Below, piece by piece: positions 1 through 12,660 of a DNA stretch of 64,000 bases (position 1 is its first letter; every line of letters begins with the position of its first letter). The notes beneath the pieces were generated by a model. It saw nothing but the letters and a program-made list of their open reading frames with translations. It was not told the origin of the DNA and did no database searches. The translations under genes were made by a program, and so were the position numbers. This DNA is from Branchinecta lynchi (Eukaryota > Arthropoda > Branchiopoda > Anostraca > Branchinectidae): the NCBI GenBank assembly GCA_023053575.1, contig JAKZAP010000012.1, forward strand, positions 10,230,230-10,294,229. Reading direction: 5' to 3'.

Positions 1-2437
1 TCCCTGATATGTCTTCCAAGTTTTATCGTCCTAGAACATCAGGAACTTCCGAACTTGCGAGATCGCCAGAATTAAGCCCCCCCCCCCCCCCCAACAAAAA
101 AAAGACTCCCACACTGTCCGAGTCTGGTCCGGTTATGTCTACAATGTATCTAGGACTTGCGCTTGTTCTTCCCACCAAGTTTCATCCCGATCCCTCCACT
201 CTAAGCGTTTCCCAAGATTTCCGGTTTCCCCCTCTGGCTCCTGCTAATGTCACCCGATCCGATCCGGATTTCAACTGGGTCGTCTGAGAATTAGTTGTAA
301 ATATTCAGTTTGTAAATAAGGTTATCAGTATATAAGGTTATCAGTATCAGTAAATTGTTTCCAAGTAAGTTTAGGAAGGGTCAATGTAAATATTAAGTAG
401 TTTCGGGAATATGTTAAATATGTAAAATGTAAATAAGTGGCCGTGCTTTAGTGTAACTTGTGATTTTGATTTTAGTGAGTATCCAGACTTTGTAGCGTAT
501 AGTGAAAATAAAGTAGTGTTAGTCTGTCACAGTTTATATGACAGAAATCGGCGTCTTTCCAAATATCAAGTTTCATTAAGATCCGATCACCCATTGGAAA
601 GTAATAAATACCTCAGGATTCCGGATTCCCCCTCCTCCACTCCCCCCGGACCTGACACGGAACATCTGAGACTATAGCTCTTTCCACTTGCCAAGTTTCA
701 TTCAAGTCCAATCTCCCATTCAAAACTGCCCGTGCCACTAGATTGCGGATCCCCAATCCCTCCACTCCTCCCACGATGGTCGGATCGAGGAAACGACTAT
801 TCTCAAATCAATCTGTTCGGTTCCCTGGCAAGCCTACCGAGTTTCATCGTCTTAACACATCAGGAAGTACCGAACTCGCACGATCACTAGAAATCAGGAC
901 CCCCCCCCCCCCCAAACTCCCTCATAGTGCCCGAATTCCGTACTATTAAAATCAATGACGTATCTAGAACTTGTGCTTCTTCTTCTTTAAATCCGATAAC
1001 CAATTCTCAATTCTCATCGTCATAGCACATCAGGAAGTACCGAACTCGTGGGATCAATGGAAACTCAGACCCCCCCCCCCCTCACCCACCCAACTCTCCC
1101 ACAGTGACCGGATTCGTTCCGGTTATGTCATTCACGTAAGTAGGACTTGTACTTGTCCTTCTCACCAAGTTTCATCCCAAACCCTCCACTCTAACCGTTT
1201 CCCAAGATTTCCGGTTCACCCCTCCGACTCCCCCCAATATCACCGGATCCGGTTCGGACTTAAAATGGGGCGTCTGAGACACGAGCTCTTTCTATATATC
1301 AACTTTTATTAAGATCCGATAACCTGTTCACAAGTTAATAATGCCTAACATCCGGATTCCCCCTCCCTCCTCCCCGGGATGGTCGGATCGGAGAAACGAC
1401 TATTCTCAAGTCATTCTGTTCCGGTATCTTACATGACTGCCAAGTTTCGTCGTCCTAGCACACCAGGAAGTACCGAACTAGCGGGATCACTAGAAATTCG
1501 GACCCCCCCCCCCCCAACTCCCCCACAGTGAAAAGATCCGGTCCGGTTATGTCAATCACGTATCTAGGGTTTGTGCTTGGTCTTTCCACCAAGTTTCATC
1601 CCGATCTTTCCACTTGAAGCGTTTCCCAAGATTTCCGGTTCTCCCCTCCAACTCCCCCCAATGTCACCGGATCCGGTCTGGATTTAAACTGGGATGTCTA
1701 AGATACGAGGTTTTCTTTATATCAAGCTTCATTGAGATCCTATCACCCATTCGTAAGTTAGAAATACCTAATTTTTCCGGATTCCCCCTCCCTCTAGCCC
1801 CCCCCCCCCCTCAGATGGTCAAATTGGGGAATAGATTATTCTCAAGTCAATCTGTTCGGTTCCCTGACATGCCTGCCAATTTTCATCGCCCTAGCACATC
1901 AGGAAGCACCGAACTCGCGGAATCACTAGAAACTAGGACCCCCCCCCCTCCAACACCCCTAAATTGAATGGATCCGGTCCGGTTATGTCAGGACTATCTA
2001 GGACTTGTGCTTGTTCTTTCCACCAAGTTTCATCCCGATCTCTCCACTCTAAGCGTTTTCCAAGATTTCCGGTTTCCCCCTTCAACCCCCCCCCCCCCCG
2101 CAACGTCACCGGATCCGGTCTGGATTTAAAATGGAAGATCTGAGACACAAGGTCGTTCCATGTATCAATCTTCATTAAGATCCGACCACCCGGTCGTAAG
2201 TTAAAAATACTAATTTTTTCCTAATTTTTCCTGCTTCCCCCTCCCTCCACTCCCCCCCCCCCCAGGTGGTCGGATCGGAGAAGGGACTATTTCTAATTTA
2301 ACCTTGTCCGGTCCCTGATATGCTAGCCAACTTTCATTGTCCTAGCTTATCTGAAAGTGCCCGAACTAGCAAAACCGGGACAGACAGACCGACGATCGCT
2401 ATATGGCACTTGGCCCGGCCAAGTGCCATAAAAAACG
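1..2437 (+). mobile_element. Family A element, left-truncated by window
   Basis: Non-coding array of C-rich units. Each higher-order unit (roughly 440-600 bp) repeats blocks such as CCAAGTTTCATCCCGATC, AAGCGTTTCCCAAGATTTCC, a run of 9-17 C, GGTCGGATCGGGGAA and AAGTACCGAACTCGCGGGAT. The right end is GACAGACAGACCGACGATCG followed by a hairpin TATGGCACTTGG/CCAAGTGCCATA and an A-run at 2400-2437. The open frames here are low-complexity chance frames, present on both strands. Element class is not known to me. Confidence 0.8.
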
Positions 2438-4798
2438 TGGGCAATTGCAACAAAAATAAAAATAAAAAACACATCACACTAATGTATTATCTATTAGTAT
2501 TCAAATTCAGTGGTTTAACCATGCGTAGGCGGCTGCCTGTAGGGGCCCCGGCCAATCTCAGAAGCACCGAAGTTGTGATTATAGGTCAGTATAGTCGGAC
2601 TTTGGCACTATTTCATTTGTCAATCTGCTTGTCTATTTTCTAAAGTCAAAGTGGATTAAAAAAAAGAAAAAGAATGGTTGAACTAGGGGTAATATCCAAC
2701 ATTCAAAAGCAGCTGTGATTTAGTTTGGGATATTTTATGGTGCACGATAGTAGCCTTAAATGATTGAGTAGCCCGAAGTGTCTACATATTCTTTTCAGTA
2801 ATTCTTCAGTGCCGATTTAACTAACCGTGCTCGTAGACACTTTTTTATTTTCGACGTAGTGTCGGATTTTGTCCTCGTAGTGTCGTTCGATGTACCGTCG
2901 TAACTACGTAGCGTTGTTCGATGTACCGTCGTATCCACGTAGTGTCGGTTTTTTTGTCCACGTAGTGTCGGGAAATTCGTTCATCTAGCGTCAGATTTTG
3001 TCCACTTACTGACGTGTCTACGTAGCGGCGTGTCTATGTAGCGGCGCGCACCCATCCCTAGCTCCCCTATTTGATTATAAGCTTAACCAAGCTTGCCAGT
3101 CAAGTAGTGCAAGCTTCACCGATAGCTTCAAGATCCGCCAGTCTCCCAAGGGATGAGAAGGAGGCAACAGGACTATCTTGTGTTTCAGACTCCGGCACAG
3201 TTTTCCAGTATTTTGCGTCGAGCCTCCGTCTCGGAGAACAGTAAGGCTGGACATTGTTGGCAAGAGCCAATCAGAAATTTTCTATCTCTGAAAAACGATA
3301 TTTCTGAACCATTTTCTTTTAAAAAGATAATTTTTAACAAGAGGTCTGCTTTAAGGTCCAGACCCTCAAAAGAGTCCTAGACTTGCCTATAAGAGCTTTT
3401 TCTTCTATGTCCTTCCTTAAGAGTAATTTACATTCGGAATGTGGTGTCGGACCTATGCTCGTGTTTTACTGGTAGGTAGTGATTAGGTCCGACCAGCGAG
3501 GAGACCCCTCCCTCCAAAGAAATTCTGGATGCGGCCCTTCCCCGATAAGTTGTTTAAAGGTCCGGTGATCCCAGCGTTTCCTGCCAATTTTTTGAAACCT
3601 TAAAAGAGTTCTAGCCCTGGTCCAAGAAGCGCTTTTCCTTCGAAATTGTTCCTTAAAGCCCCGTTCACAAGCATACCTAGCCAAGCACGGGTACCTATTA
3701 AGCATGTATCTAGCATCACCGGTTACACCCATGCCTAGGCTCAGATTCTGAGCCAGACACGAAGTTCTAAAAGCTCTAGAACTCGGTGATTGGCTAAGCT
3801 TGTACACGTGGTAGGCATCTCTGCTTGGCTAGATGTGCTTGTGAACGCGGGTTAAGAGCCCATTCGGAATGTGTTCTCAAAGTCGCATTATTGGCCGCCT
3901 TGTGTGGAATTCGGCCCTATGGGATCTTTACAATCCTATAACGTCACATTCTACCAGCCATTTTGGTATCTTAGAGGAACAAGTGTTTTGACTTCTTCCG
4001 TGAACTGTTTCCAACTATTTGTTTTATTTAGCTTGCGTCGGGCGTTTATAACTTGCAGTAAACGAAGTGAATCACCAATGTAAGCTAATAAACTTTGGAA
4101 GATGTGGCACTTGATCAACACAAAAGATGGCAACAGTCTGGGAATGCAGAAGCCCTTCCCACCCTGTCATTTACACGGAATTGTCCTTGAAATCAACACA
4201 ATTGAGACTGTCTTTCCTTCATATTTTTTATAATTAGGTTCAGATTAAGTTCTAATTTTTTGTTTAAGTTGTTTATTTCAGATTAGCTACCTTCTGTCCA
4301 TCAGAGTCAATCAGTAACGAAAACGAAATAGTAAATGGATACTCCTGTTACAGACTGTAGTTCTATACAGAAAACAAGAAATTCGATACAGTAATAAAAT
4401 TAAATTTAAATCAGTGACGTAGATTGAGGCAAGCTGTTCGGAGGTAGGGCCTAAAGTTTGTTTTCTTGATTTGACTATGGTAAAGCGAAGCTAAAGGTAC
4501 ACATGTCCGATAAGATTTCATATGCGAAAAAATACATGCGAAATTAACGTCACTATGCGGAAAAATTTCGGAGAAATTCGCGTGCGGCTGCGAAAATCGG
4601 GCACGTAGCTTAAAGGTACGTACACACACAGTCTAATTTTCGCAGTCGGATAAGAGTTGCTCCGAAATTTTGGCACGTCGCATGCAAGTTTCCCCGAAAT
4701 GGCGAGAAATTCGCATGCACATTGTCGCTTGTGAAATCTGATCGGGCTCTGTGGGCACTGAGGTGTGCATGCAGATTGAGTCCTTTGAGGGCCCCACC
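2438..4798. other. Intergenic stretch, no gene seen
   Basis: No recognisable gene. Contains a degenerate tandem repeat at 2850-3050 and some short ORFs without coding character. At 4495-4760 there are scattered AAATTCGC and GCGAAAAT motifs and a repeated AAAGGTAC, possibly an old foldback element that I could not delimit. Confidence 0.5.
2850..3050. repeat. Degenerate tandem repeat of CACGTAGTGTCGG
   Basis: About nine imperfect copies of TCCACGTAGTGTCGGTTTTT spaced roughly 20-30 bp, with variants such as GTAGCGGCGTGTCTA. No coding content. Confidence 0.75.
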
Positions 4799-4878
4799 GT
4801 TTTTATGGCAAGTGCCCTTCTGCCAAATGCTATATAGTGATCGCAGTTTCTGTCGGTCCGTCGGTCGGTCCGTTTTTT
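4799..4878 (-). mobile_element. Family A fragment (terminal hairpin only)
   Basis: Reverse orientation copy of the right end: TTTTTATGGCAAGTGCCC, then GATCGCAGTTTCTGTC and the GGTCCGTCGGTCGG run that matches the reverse complement of the GACAGACCGAC segment of full copies. Confidence 0.7.
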
Positions 4879-5045
4879 TTTAGTTCGGGCCCACTTTGAT
4901 GAGACAGTTTCTGGGCCTGTCTTTATTCAGGCATTTGTTGGTATTTTGTTTTGATTCGACGCAACTTCTTTCCTATGTTTGTTACCTCTCTGTGATTATA
5001 CCTGTGACTCAGTTCGTTTAAACATGACGTTAGCTGCTTTTGTTG

Positions 5046-7440
5046 CATATGGCACTTGTTACGAGTAGGCTGTACAAGAAAGTAGATGAGAAAGTCACAA
5101 AATACACCCACCACAAAATGCGTTTCGGAAATAGAAATAGGATATTTAGTTTCACTCAGTTCTGAGCAGCTCCGGCATCGTCTCTGATTATCTGTAGCAA
5201 ATGCGCATGACTGTTCAAACTTCGAAGTTTCAGCCCAATAAATCTACTCGTTTGATCCCTACACTTGCCACACGATTTCCGGTACTCCCTCCATCACTCC
5301 TTACCGTTGCCGAATCTGGTTCGGACTCAAAAATGGATCATCTAAAGCATCTTCCTTTATATCATCTATCAAGTTTACTCGAATCTGACAAATTTTTGAA
5401 AAATTCCGGTACCCCCTCCACCACCGTCGTCGGATCCGGTTCGGACCCTAAAATATGTCATCTAGGGTTTCATTTAAAGTTTCAAGTTTAAGTTCAAGTT
5501 TCATTTTAATTGATTAACCCTATGCGTGCCTCAAATTTTTCGGCGATTTCGCTCCAACTCTTCCCACTGTGGCCTAAGCGCACTTGGAAACATAAACGTC
5601 GTATATTTTAATCCCCACTTCCAGTCGATCAAGTTTTACTGAAATCGGAGCATAGCCTATCTGGAAATTTACGCCCCCCCCCCCTACCTTGGCCGAATCC
5701 GGCCCGGACGCCAAATAACAAATCTAGGCCGCATAAACTTGGCACTATCGAACTTGCATCTCATTCGGTCCATCCGTTTGGTGATTTGCATGTCAAAAGT
5801 TTCCACCCCCCCCCCCCCACAAACCATGGTCGTGTATAGTTCGAACGCATGTTTTACATGTCTAGTTCATCGATTCTTATCACCTCTTAAGTTTCACTCG
5901 AATCCGACCACTCTTTCGCAATTTGCAGAAGTCAATTTCCATATTCTCCTCCCTCGCTCCCCCAAAAATGCTCGGATCTAGGACAGGGCTCCCCCCCCTA
6001 AGTCGGGTCATTAATATGCCTGCAAAGTTTCGTTGTCTTAGTACCTCTGGAACTATTCTAACTCGCGACTACCGGAATTCCAGGAAACCCCCTCCAACCC
6101 CTTACCCCCCCCCCCCTCCACAGAGCCCCGAAACGATCTGGCAACGTCAATTTCGTATCTAGGCCTAAGGCTTGTTCTCTCCATTAAGTTCCGTCCCAAT
6201 CCCAAGCGTATCTTGATTTCCCCCTCCCCCCATCCTCCAAAGGTATCAGACCGGACCCGGACTTGACACTGAACATCTTAGGCGATATCTCTTTCCACCT
6301 GACAAGTTTCATTCAAATCCGATCGACCGTTCAAAAGTTACGCATGCCACTAAAATCCGAACTCCCCATCCATCCACTCCCCCCACGATGGCCGGATCGG
6401 GGAAACGACTCTTCTCAAGTCAATCTGTTCGGATCCTGACATACCTACCAAGTTTCATCGCCCTAGCACATCAGGAAGTGTGCCGAACTCGCAGTATCGC
6501 TAGAAATCCGCCCCCCCCCCCAACTCCCCCACAGTGCCCGGATCGAGTCCGGTTATGGAAATGACGTATCCAGGACCTGTTCTTGTTCTTCCCACCAAGT
6601 TTCCTCCCGATCACTCCTCTAAGCGTTTCTCAAAATTTCCGGTTCCCTGCTCCAACTTCCCCCAGCGTAATCGGATCCGGTCCGGATTTAAAGTGAGACG
6701 TCTGAGACACAAGGTCATCCTAAATATGAACTTTAGTCAAGATCCAATCACCCGCTCGAAAGTTAAAAATACTTACGATTTTTGGCATCCCCCTCCCCCC
6801 CCCCTCAGATGGTCGGATCGGGGAAGTGAGTATTTTCTGTATAATTTGTTCTGGTCCCTGACATGCCTGCCAATTTTCATCATCCTAGCACATCAGGAAG
6901 CACCGAACTCGCAGGATCACTAGAAAATCTGATCCCCTCCCCCACAACTCCCCCAAACTGAGAGGATCCGTTCCGGTTGTCAGTCATCGGTCTAGGACTT
7001 GGGCTTGTTCTTTCCGCGAAGTTTCATCCGGATCTCTCCACTCTAAGCGTTTTCCAAGATTTCCGGTTTCCCCCACCAACTCCGTCCAATGTCACCAAAT
7101 CCGGTCTGGATTAAAGACCGGACCCGGAGTCTGAGACACGAGGTCCTTCCGTATATCAAGTTTCATTAAGATCCGATCATCCGTTCGTACGCTAAAAATA
7201 TCTCATTTTTCCTAGCTTTTCCGGATTCCCCCTCTCTCCACTCCCCTCCAGATGGTCGGATCGGGGAAGCGACTATTTCTTATTTAATCTGGTCCGGTCC
7301 CTGGCACAGCTGCCAAGTTTCATCGTCCTAGTTTACCTGGAAGTGCTCGAACTAGCAAAACTGGGACCGATAGACCGACTGACGGACAGAAATTACAATC
7401 GCTATATGGCACTTGGCCGAAGGGCAAGTGCCGTAAAAAA
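5046..7440 (+). mobile_element. Family A element, near complete
   Basis: Left end CATATGGCACTTGTTACGAG followed by AGGCTGTACAAGAAAGTAGA; right end hairpin TATGGCACTTGGCCGAAGGG CAAGTGCCGTAAAAAA. The left kilobase has a distinct order of blocks (CGTTTGATCCCTACAC, GGTTCGGACCCTAAAATATG) and the right half the tandem C-rich units. The next copy starts 54 bp downstream in the same orientation with the same block order, so the two form a head-to-tail pair. Confidence 0.8.
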
Positions 7441-7493
7441 CGGGTTATAAGACTGGTGAGTAGTCACAGGTGGATGCAAAAACGGCTTATAAG

Positions 7494-9988
7494 AACAAGA
7501 GCTACGAGCTCATATGGCACTTGTTACGAGTAGGCGGTAAAAGAAAGTAGATCAGAACGTCACAAAATACACCCGCCATCCAATAATGCGGTTCGGAAAT
7601 ACAAATAGGATGTATAGTTTCACTCAGTTCTGAGCTGTTCCGGCATCGTCTCGGATTGCAAATGCGCATGACTGTTCAAACTTCCAAGTTTCAGGCCAAT
7701 AAATCCACTCGTTTGATCCCTAGACGTGCTACACGATTTCCGATACTCCCTCTATCTCCCACTACCGTGGCCAAATCTGGTTCGGACCAAAAAATGGATC
7801 AGTTAAAGCATCTTCTTTTATACCATCTAATAAGTTTCACTCGAATCGGAGCATTTTTGGAAAATTCCAGGACCCCTCCCCCCCCCCCACTAATACCGTT
7901 GTCGGATCCGGTTCGGACCCTAAAATATGGCATCTAGGATATATGCTCTTTCTCTATATTCAAAGTTAAATTTAAATTGATGCACTCGTTTGACCCCTAT
8001 GCGAGCCTCAAAGTTTCTGGCAATCTTCTTCCACCTGCCCCCACTGTGGCGGAAGAGGACTTGGAAACATAAACGTCGTATCTCTTAATCCCCTCTTCCC
8101 GTCCATCAAGTCTTACTGAAATAGGAGCATAGCCTATCCGCAATTTTCCAATACCCCCCCCCCCCCCACCTTGGCCGAATCCGGCCCAAACGCCAAATAA
8201 CAAACCTAGGCCGCATAAACTCGGCAATGTCGAACTTGCATCTCATTCGGTCTATCCGTTTGGTTTTTGTGCATGTCAAAATTCCCCCCCCCAAATTCCC
8301 CCAACCCTGGTTGCATATAGTTTGAACGTATGTTTTCCATGTCTAGGTCATCGATTCCTATCACCCATTAAGTTTCACTCGAATCAGACCACTCGTTCAA
8401 TTTCCATATTTCCCTTCCTTCGCTCCACCAAAAATGCTCGGATGTAGGAACGGAAGTTTCCGGGAGGATGTTGTGTCAGGTTCTTAAGTCAATTAAATCA
8501 TGCCTGCAAAGTTTCGTTGTCTTAGTACATCTGGAACTATTCCAACTCGTGACTATCGGAATTCCAGGAAACCCCCTCCAACTCCCCTCACAGAGCCCTG
8601 AAACCATAGAATCCGTATCTAGGCCTAATGCTTGTTCTCTCCATTAAGTTCCGTTCCAATCCCTCTGCTCTAAGGGTTTCTTGAGTTTTTCGATCCCCTC
8701 CCCCCATCCCCCACAGGTATCAGACCCGCCCCGGACGATAGCTCTTTCCACCCTATAAGTTTGATTCAAATCCGGTCACCCGTTCAAAAGTTATGCATGC
8801 AACTAGATTCCTGACTCCCCATCCTTCTACTCCCCCCACAATGGTCAGATCGAGGAAACAACTATTCTCAAGTCAATCTGTTCGGATCCCTGACATATTT
8901 GGCAAGAGTCATCGTCCTAGCACATCAGGAAGTATGCCGAACTCGCGGGATCGCTACAAATCCGGACCTCCCCCCCCCCAACTCCCCCACAGTGCCCGGG
9001 TCCGGTCGGGTTTTGTCAATGACGTATCTAGGACTTGTGCTTTTTCTTCCCACCAAGTTGCATTCCGATCCCTCCACTCTAAGCGTTTCCCAAGATTTCC
9101 GGTTCCCTTCTCCAACTCCCCCCAGTGTCCTCGGATCCTTCCCGGATTTGAAGTGCGACGTCTCAGACACGAGATCATCCTAAATATCCCCCCACACCCC
9201 ACAGTGCCCGGGTCCGGTCGGGTTTTGTCAATGACGTATCTAGGACTTGTGCTTTTTCTTCCCACCAAGTTGCATTCCGATCCCTCCACTCTAAGCGTTT
9301 CCCAAGATTTCCGGTTCCCTTCTCCAACTCCCCCCAGTGTCCTCGGATCCTTCCCGGATTTGAAGTGCGACGTCTCAGACACGAGATCATCCTAAATATC
9401 AACTTTCATCAAGATCCGATCACCCGTTCGCAAGTTAAAAATACCTAAATTTTTGGCTTTCCCCTCTCTCTCCCCCCCCCCTCCCCACCCCCCCCCCCCC
9501 CAGATGGTCGGATCTGGGAAGAGACTATTTCCTATTTAATCTGGTCCGGTCCTAACATGCCTTCCAATTTTCGTCGTCCCAGCACACCAGGAAGCACCGA
9601 ACTCGAGGGATCACTAGAAATTCGGACCCCCCCGCCCCGCTCCAAACTCCCCCAAAGTGAGCGGATCCGTCCCGTTTATGTTAGTCATGTATCTAGGACT
9701 TGTGCTTGTTCTTTCCACCAAGTTTCATCCGGATCTCTCCACTCTAAGCGTTTTCCAAGATTTCCGGTTCCCCCTCCGACTCCCCCCCGTGTCACCGGAT
9801 CCGGTCTGGATTTAAAATGGAAAATTTGAGACACGAGGTCCTTCCATATACCAAGTTTCATTAAGATCCGATCACCCGTACTAGCAAAACCGCAAAAACT
9901 AGCAAAACCAGGACCGACAGAACGACTGACGGACAGAAATTACGATCGCTTTATGGCACTTGGCCGAAGGGCAAGTGCCGTAAAAAAA
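7494..9988 (+). mobile_element. Family A element, complete copy
   Basis: Left end AACAAGAGCTACGAGCTCAT plus ATGGCACTTGTTACGAGTAG; right end hairpin TATGGCACTTGGCCGAAGGG CAAGTGCCGTAAAAAA near 9951-9988. About 2.5 kb, no conserved ORF. Carries an internal 212-bp tandem duplication. Confidence 0.82.
8985..9400 (+). repeat. 212-bp tandem duplication inside family A
   Basis: The stretch beginning AGTGCCCGGGTCCGGTCGGG at 8991 recurs at 9203 and I see no difference between the copies through CATCCTAAATAT about 200 bp later. All other unit pairs in the element are visibly diverged, so this duplication is recent or an assembly duplication. Confidence 0.9.
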
Positions 9989-10689
9989 CGGAGACCACCG
10001 ATGAGAACTCCCGTGACAATGAACGCAGCTGTTGTTCCATGCGTCATATGCATAATAACAACCCTCGAGACATCACTTTCAGTAAATCCTTAGCGCGCGG
10101 ATTTGGAGCTTCTCTGGGAAGTGTCATACGGTCATAATTTCCATGGAATCGATTGTTTTGAAAAGCTTCTTCGGGAGGAGATAGTATCTCTAGAAGTGGT
10201 TGTTGAGCGGGAATTTTGATATTCGTATTCATTCTGTTCTGCCTTCGTAAATCATAACTAGTTATAATTGAACAAAACTTGAGCATCTTTGAAGTGTCTA
10301 AATGAAAGGAAAAACAATAAAAATCGTTGAATTATTTTCTGGGGAACTAACATTTGTTGGCAAGGGGATAAAGAAAACGTAAAAATTGTTTTTGTTTGTA
10401 CCTCACAATGCAGTTACTGAGATCTGGCCCGGGCGTCGAATGTAGATTTTTTTTTTTTTTTTAGATTCTATTTATGGCAAGAAAAAAACAATAATTGACT
10501 TTGTCCGTCGCATGTTCTTTCAGTAAAGTTAAATTGAAATAGTATAATGATTTAGATAGATTTGGGTAAACTGTGGTCCTTTCTCCTGCTGAGTATTCGA
10601 CAGGCTGTAGGAAACAATAGCTAACATTAGCTTGTAGAAACAGTAATTAACAAGGTTTGTTATAGCATTCTAAAGGTTTAAGCAGGAAC
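9989..10689. other. Intergenic stretch, no gene seen
   Basis: Apparently unique sequence with a T-run at 10447-10462. I see no coding homology. Confidence 0.5.
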
Positions 10690-10808
10690 GGCTGAGATAT
10701 GACAATCTAGTTACCCATCACTTATTCACTTAAATAGGCTTGAAGTCTTGAAGACCCAATGAAAATGCGCCACTTCATTGCTCCGCTATTCACGAATAAT
10801 CGATTTTT

Positions 10809-12660
10809 GGGATCCCAAAACGTAAGTGGAGGGATACCTATGACATCGCAAAAATGTCCGTCTGTCTGTGAGCACGATAACTCTCGAAGGGAATAAGATA
10901 TTTTGATGAAACTTGGTGTGAGGATTCATTGGGTCAAGGGTAAGGTCAAGTTCGTAGATGGGCTATGTAGCTCTACATCTAGGGATGGGGGTTCAAATTA
11001 AAAGACAAACAAAATATTTTTAAACCGCTAATGTGATAGTTGATTATGGGGAAAGAAGGCGTGCTGAGCAGGATAGTGAAAACTATTTTCTCGCTGGACA
11101 AGTAGTTCGTCCGAAATCTGGCAAAAACCGGAAAGTTGGTTAAAAGTAAAAGATTTATTTGAAGTTGATTAAATGGTCGATTTCGGGGTAAGAAGACATG
11201 CTGAACGCGATGGTGAAAACCATTTTCTCGCCGAAGAACTAGTTCGTACGGAATTCGGCGAAAACCGGAAAGTTGGTTAAAAGTAAAAGTTTCATTTGAA
11301 GTTGATTAAATGTTCGATTTAGGGGTACAAAGATATGCTGAAGACGATGGGGAAAACCATTTTCTCGCCGAACAACTAGTTTGTCTGGAATCCGGCCAAA
11401 ACCGGAAAATTTGTTAAAAGCAAAAGTTCGACTAGATGACAGATTAAGGCTGAGAGTTAAGGCTGTATATGACAATCATTTTTTTTACCCGGACATATAC
11501 TTAGTTCGGTGTTGGGAATCGTCCGATTCCGTTTCTCACCTTATTTGAATATTCCGCACTTTTCCCGTTTATAACGCCATCTACCAGTATTTGGTAAAGT
11601 TTAAGTTAAAGTTTGAACCCGTCGAGTAGAAAGGAATTCTGGTCGACTCGAAGTGATTCCGTTCGTGAAGAAGAGTAGAAAAAAAGTCTAGCGGAACGGG
11701 AATCCTTTCATGATGAAAGGAATTCCGGTCCACTTGAAAGGAATCTTGACGTCGGCGCTGGTAAAAAGTACAAAAAAAGGCTTGCTAGCTTTTGAGAGCA
11801 GCAATCATCAGTACTGATGTCATAAATGCTCTCAAAACATTTTTTATTGGATAGTGAATTTATTTGTGTCATATTTTCTGGTTTGAAGAATTAATTTTCT
11901 TCCCTCTGTGTGTAAATATAATCTTGTCACCAAGATTGGATTCTGTTCAAGTTTTCCTGTACTTGTAAACGCTGCATAACAGTAATACATTTTGATAGAA
12001 GCGCTACCAACCAGTTCAATTGGTAGAAAGCCTTCAACCAGCTCAATGGCTTGTAATATTTAAAGTGGATTTGGTGTAAATTTAAGGTAAACCTTTTTCG
12101 GATTATTTATATCAGGAAACAATTGAGATATAATTTATTAATTTGAATTGAAGTATTCATTATTAAAGTAAAATTATCAAGTAAAATATTCATTATTTAT
12201 AGGGTTCCTGACTTTGCTGACTACAATTATTGCTGACGTTGTACATCTGTAAATACTTGTTGTTAAATTAAACGTTATTTAACGTTTGACCGGAGGAATT
12301 GGCGTGACACAGAGGTTTTCCCAACATCTGGAATCCGGTTGTAACCGGAATTTCCTTTTTAAGTCAAACTTATGTTCAAGTTGATTAGATGTTCTTTATA
12401 CGCTGGATTTGTTTCTGAATTTTCTTTTTTTGCGGGACTAGTAGTTCACTCGGAATTCGGGCGAAACCGGAAACTTGGCAGAAGTAAAGCAGGTAGTATC
12501 GGTCGGTATCGTCAAAATAGATATGGCTTATAGAGGTATATCTGAACTTGGTTTTCTCTGATGATTAGCCTGGCGAAGACGGGATCTGGCGAAGACAAGA
12601 CCCGATTGTCTGAATCAAATATTAGATTTTTGGGATGCCATCGACACCTTTGGCCTTGTT
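10809..12660 (+). mobile_element. Family B element (with LTR-like insertion)
   Basis: Starts GGGATCCCAAAACGTAAGTG and ends CACCTTTGGCCTTGTT, matching the ends of copies at 23959-24824 and 41201-42111. After the lead GTCCGTCTGTCTGTGAGCAC and GATGAAACTTGGTGTGAGGA it contains three tandem units of about 125-130 bp (near 11030-11420) with TTTTCTCGCCGAACAACTAG and AAAACCGGAAAGTTGGTTAA. No ORF of note. Minus the 817-bp insertion it is about 1.03 kb, similar to the other copies. Confidence 0.82.
11510..12326. mobile_element. Solo-LTR-like insertion
   Basis: Begins TGTTGGGAATCG and ends TTTTCCCAACA, i.e. TG...CA with short inverted ends, and interrupts family B. The B copy at 41.2-42.1 kb reads straight through (CCGGACTCCGGACTAATTAT on the + strand). 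Flanks TTCGG and TCTGG look like a diverged 5-bp target duplication. No internal retrotransposon coding sequence; a solo LTR is the simplest reading, though orientation is not determined. Confidence 0.7.

Noticed and set aside
2820..3060. CRISPR or satellite origin from repeated CACGTAGTGTCGG
   Set aside because: Irregular spacing and divergence; a simple degenerate tandem repeat explains it.
8793..9395. 200-codon + frame in family A, with a matching minus-strand frame
   Set aside because: Lies in C-rich tandem repeat with a duplicated segment; frames open on both strands, low-complexity Pro/Ser composition, no homology.
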